Positions 7,597 to 9,035 of a DNA stretch of 9,035 nucleotides are shown here, piece after piece. Position numbers and translations under genes: made by a program. Origin of the DNA: Actinomycetota bacterium (GTDB lineage Bacteria > Actinomycetota > Actinomycetes > S36-B12 > UBA5976); NCBI GenBank assembly GCA_947486505.1, contig CANKTT010000054.1:1-9035 (forward strand), written 5' to 3'. The first letter of the stretch is position 1, and each line of letters opens with the position of its first letter. The notes below the pieces were generated by a model. That model did not search any database. It worked only from the letters and a program-made list of their open reading frames with translations, and was not told the DNA's origin.

Positions 7597-7602
7597 TAAA
7601 CT
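7597..7602 (+). promoter_or_regulatory. Candidate infC operon -10 element (TAAACT)
   Basis: TAAACT is the best TANNNT match in the gap before infC and is identical to the hexamer before hisE. The predicted transcription start is about 7609-7611, giving a leader of about 175 bases. A TTGGCA at 7582-7587 looks like a -35 but is only nine bases away, too close to act with it. TTATGA at 7572-7577 has a 19-base spacer and is a poor match. The call rests on the -10 and on the need for an entry point here. Confidence 0.4.
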
Positions 7603-7783
7603 CAGACCTGACCGACCCGGTAGTTCTTGAATTACTAGGTCACACAAGCGGACATTGTTCCCACTCGCATCGCCCTTAAGGGTGTCGAGTTGGTCTGGAA
7701 ACATCGCGAACAGCGATGGGTGCACACTCGTGCACATCCAGTTGAATCCTGTCTGTTTGAAACCGTCGACAACAGGAGGACAT
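7603..7783 (+). promoter_or_regulatory. Structured leader of the infC operon
   Basis: This part of the 246-base gap before infC contains no credible gene but several consecutive pairings. (1) 7614-7625 with 7630-7641, around a CTTG loop. (2) 7663-7667 with 7686-7690 (ACTCG/CGAGT), enclosing CCC/GGG around TTAA. (3) 7702-7707 with 7713-7718 (CATCGC/GCGATG), a five-base loop. (4) 7720-7725 with 7730-7735 (GTGCAC twice), a four-base loop. (5) 7747-7752 (TCCTGT) with 7772-7777 (ACAGGA), which covers most of the infC Shine-Dalgarno. Such a layout fits an mRNA leader controlling IF3 or ribosomal-protein synthesis. infC and L20 autoregulation are established in E. coli and Bacillus, but I do not recognise this leader as a known family. 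The function is inference. Confidence 0.5.
7774..7779 (+). promoter_or_regulatory. Strong Shine-Dalgarno (AGGAGG) that fixes the infC start
   Basis: AGGAGG is a perfect match to the anti-Shine-Dalgarno and the strongest in the window. The only in-frame start-like codons at useful distance are ATC (7784, four bases away) and ATT (7790, ten bases away). No ATG, GTG or TTG in the infC frame lies just downstream. It therefore argues for a non-canonical start rather than the distant TTG at 7655, whose extension would be translated through this site. Confidence 0.8.
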
Positions 7784-8644
7784 ATCAGTATTGAACCCCG
7801 CATTAACGAGCGGATTCGTGTGCCCGAAGTACGTCTTGTCGGAGCTGCTGGAGAGCAGATCGGCATTGTAGGTATCGAGGATGCATTGCGATTGGCAATT
7901 GAAGCCGATCTTGATCTTGTAGAAGTTGCACCTGAAGCCAAGCCTCCAGTTTGCAAAATTATGGACTACGGCAAGTTCAAGTACGAAGCAGCTGTCAAAG
8001 CTCGTGAAGCACGAAAGAACCAAGTCAACACGGTTATCAAGGAAATGAAGTTACGTCCAAAGATTGATCAGCATGACTATGAGACCAAAAAAGGTCACAT
8101 CGAACGGTTCCTTTCACAGGGCGACAAAGTCAAGATCACAATCATGTTCCGTGGTCGCGAACAGTCTCGTCCTGAACTGGGTTACAAGTTGTTGCAAAAG
8201 CTAGCGACCGACATCGGTGAAAGTGCCGTTATCGAATCCTCTCCTTTGCAAGACGGTCGCAACATGACCATGGTGCTCGCACCAGCTCGTAAAACTTCTG
8301 GCAGTAAGGCCGCAAAGCCTGCTCCAGCTAAAACTGAATATCAAGTTCCAGTTGCTCCAGCCGCTGCAGTATCGACACCAGTTGTTGAAACACCAGCAGT
8401 TGTCGAAGCAACAGTTGTTGAAGCGCCGGTAGTTTCAACACCAGTTGTTGAGGCTGTGCCAGCAGCTGAAGCCAAGCCAGTTGCCAAGAAGCCAGCTGCT
8501 AAATCTTCGGAAGCTAAGCCAGTTGCGAAGAAAGCAGTTGCAAAGAAAACTGCTGAACCAGCAGCAAAAAAAGTAGCAGCGAAGAAAGAGCCAGCCGCCA
8601 AGAAAGTGGCAGCAAAGAAGACTTCGAAGGACACAACGAAGTAA
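7784..8644 (+). CDS. infC: Translation initiation factor IF-3 with a long Val/Pro- and Lys/Ala-rich tail, probable ATC start
   Basis: IF3 binds the 30S subunit, keeps it apart from 50S, and checks initiator tRNA and start-codon pairing. From the ATC at 7784 the protein has 286 residues. The N-domain (about 1-75) shows [24 protein letters not shown], and the IF3 signature [13 protein letters not shown] (58-70). The C-domain (about 85-170) shows [35 protein letters not shown] (116-133) and [12 protein letters not shown]. The ATC is preferred because an AGGAGG lies four bases upstream and the N-terminus (x)[10 protein letters not shown] aligns with the usual actinobacterial beginning S-x-E-x-R-(I/V)-NERI. 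Starting at ATT (7790) would lose two residues. Beyond about 170 comes an unusual tail of about 116 residues. A Val/Pro/Glu-rich part (about 186-228) contains VSTPVVE twice. A histone-like part (about 229-286) contains EAKPVAKK twice and AAKKVAAKK twice. IF3 is usually about 170-220 residues. It heads the infC-rpmI-rplT operon. Confidence 0.93.
   Translation: MSIEPRINERIRVPEVRLVGAAGEQIGIVGIEDALRLAIEADLDLVEVAPEAKPPVCKIMDYGKFKYEAAVKAREARKNQVNTVIKEMKLRPKIDQHDYETKKGHIERFLSQGDKVKITIMFRGREQSRPELGYKLLQKLATDIGESAVIESSPLQDGRNMTMVLAPARKTSGSKAAKPAPAKTEYQVPVAPAAAVSTPVVETPAVVEATVVEAPVVSTPVVEAVPAAEAKPVAKKPAAKSSEAKPVAKKAVAKKTAEPAAKKVAAKKEPAAKKVAAKKTSKDTTK
8369..8629 (+). repeat. Low-complexity repeats encoding the IF3 tail
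   Basis: The segment encodes short amino-acid repeats. VSTPVVE occurs at tail residues 196-202 and 217-223, sharing the DNA string ACACCAGTTGTTGA at 8375 and 8438. EAKPVAKK occurs at 229-236 and 243-250. AAKKVAAKK occurs at 260-268 and 271-279. Codon choice varies between the protein repeats, so this is an old, selected protein repeat more than a recent DNA duplication. Such tracts are prone to length change by slippage. Confidence 0.75.
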
Positions 8645-8652
8645 CCAAACTT

Positions 8653-8682
8653 CTTGTCTTACCCAAGGCAAGCAAAGACAGG
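8653..8682 (+). promoter_or_regulatory. Alternative stem-loops in the infC-rpmI gap
   Basis: The arm CTTGTCTT (8653-8660) can pair with AAGGCAAG (8665-8672) around an ACCC loop, giving eight pairs including one G-T wobble. Alternatively it can pair with AAGACAGG (8675-8682) around a 14-base loop, also eight pairs with one wobble. The two are mutually exclusive. The second ends one base before the rpmI Shine-Dalgarno (AGGAG, 8684-8688). This could be a translational control site for the L35-L20 genes. No T-run follows, so it is not an intrinsic terminator. Pairing is seen directly; function is inferred. Confidence 0.4.
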
Positions 8683-8694
8683 CAGGAGAGAAAC

Positions 8695-8889
8695 ATGCCA
8701 AAGAATAAGACCCATAGTGGTGCCAAGAAGCGTTTCCGCGTAACCGGATCCGGCAAGTTGATGAAGGAACAGGCAAACAAGCGCCACCTTCTGGAACACA
8801 AGACGAGCCGTCGCACGCGTCGCCTCTCTGTCGACCAAGTCCTGTCCCCAGCCGATGCAAAGAAAGCAAACAAGCTACTCGGCCGCTAA
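8695..8889 (+). CDS. rpmI: Large-subunit ribosomal protein bL35
   Basis: L35 is a small, very basic structural protein of the 50S subunit that binds 23S rRNA. The 64-residue product has the family N-terminus [20 protein letters not shown] (2-21), then [16 protein letters not shown] (29-44), and ends in [12 protein letters not shown]. The length is exactly typical. The ATG is preceded by AGGAG (8684-8688) with a six-base gap, a strong ribosome binding site. It lies 50 bases after infC and 35 bases before rplT, the near-universal bacterial order. In E. coli, L35 and L20 are co-regulated by L20 binding to mRNA; whether the hairpins upstream serve this here is unknown. Confidence 0.97.
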   Translation: MPKNKTHSGAKKRFRVTGSGKLMKEQANKRHLLEHKTSRRTRRLSVDQVLSPADAKKANKLLGR

Positions 8890-8924
8890 GCCGCAGCAGT
8901 TTGTTATAGAAGAGGAGATTTGTC

Positions 8925-9035
8925 ATGGCACGTGTGAAGAGAGCCGTTAACGCTCAAAAGAAGCGTCGTGAAGTACTTGAGCAAGCCAGTGGTTACCGTG
9001 GACAGCGTTCCCGGTTGTACCGCAAGGCCAAGGAA
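8925..9035 (+). CDS. rplT: Large-subunit ribosomal protein bL20, N-terminal part (3' end outside window)
   Basis: L20 is an early-assembly 50S protein that binds 23S rRNA and, in several bacteria, represses its own operon. Thirty-seven codons are present before the window ends. The sequence starts [20 protein letters not shown], followed by [17 protein letters not shown]. This is the family's extended basic N-terminal arm, with the expected GYRG.RSR.YR.AKE pattern. The ATG has an AGGAG (8913-8917) seven bases upstream. It belongs to the infC-rpmI-rplT unit. The globular C-terminal RNA-binding domain is beyond the edge and cannot be judged. Confidence 0.96.
   Translation, partial: MARVKRAVNAQKKRREVLEQASGYRGQRSRLYRKAKE

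Noticed and set aside
7716..7745. Nine-codon ATG frame in the infC leader, a possible leader peptide
   Set aside because: Only a weak purine stretch precedes it, it has one cysteine and no run of any amino acid, and it lies inside predicted hairpins. Too short to support.
7655..7783. In-frame N-terminal extension of infC from a TTG at 7655
   Set aside because: It would be translated through the strong AGGAGG and the hairpin-rich leader, has no ribosome binding site, and its residues match no IF3 sequence. The true N-terminus fits the ATC at 7784.
7720..7794. Short upstream frame (GTG start, 24 codons) whose stop overlaps the infC start
   Set aside because: Overlap with the start codon is suggestive of coupling, but there is no Shine-Dalgarno before the GTG and the frame is open by chance from 7639. 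Not supported without ribosome data.
8341..8634. Long Ala/Thr/Phe-rich open frame on the minus strand opposite the IF3 tail
   Set aside because: It is the complement of the repetitive Lys/Ala/Val codons of infC; such repeats remain stop-free on the other strand by composition. No ribosome binding site or family match is seen.

Overview
The window looks like conserved core genome of a streamlined, moderate-GC actinobacterium, possibly a freshwater acI/Nanopelagicales-type lineage. That assignment is inferred from protein character and gene order. HisE has the actinobacterial EEISQL-type helix, HisG is the long form, RibB and RibA are fused, the order fmt-rsmB-rpe-rib-hisEG is the one I know from Streptomyces-like genomes, and an SseB-family gene sits next to infC. 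I see no mobile elements, tRNA or rRNA genes, CRISPR arrays or signs of recent transfer. All genes are on the plus strand.

Region 1 (1-7537) is one tightly packed run. It holds the 3' end of fmt (Met-tRNA formyltransferase), rsmB (16S rRNA m5C methyltransferase), rpe (ribulose-phosphate 3-epimerase), the riboflavin genes ribD-ribE-ribBA-ribH, the histidine genes hisE-hisG, and an SseB-family gene. Neighbours overlap by 1-4 bases or are separated by at most 27 bases, which suggests translational coupling. Rpe makes or consumes ribulose 5-phosphate, which RibB uses. RibA and RibD convert GTP to the pyrimidine precursor, RibH joins the two branches into lumazine, and RibE makes riboflavin. HisG and HisE catalyse the first two steps of histidine synthesis from PRPP and ATP. 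Two internal sites (before rpe and before hisE) have an actinobacterial -10 hexamer placed so that transcripts could begin at or beside a GTG start codon.

Region 2 (7538-7783) is the only sizeable intergenic stretch. It has an imperfect terminator-like hairpin, a candidate promoter (TAAACT), a series of hairpins, and a strong Shine-Dalgarno that can pair with an upstream TCCTGT. It looks like a structured leader RNA for infC.

Region 3 (7784-9035) is the translation operon infC-rpmI-rplT (IF3, L35, L20; rplT cut off by the window end). IF3 appears to start at a non-canonical ATC codon and carries a tail of about 116 residues: a Val/Pro-rich stretch, then a histone-H1-like Lys/Ala repeat. The short infC-rpmI gap can form two mutually exclusive 8-bp stems from one shared arm, just upstream of the rpmI ribosome binding site.

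The metabolic genes are ordinary. The noteworthy material is the infC leader, the ATC start, the IF3 tail, the infC-rpmI gap and the leaderless-type starts. I found no clearly new multi-gene system.
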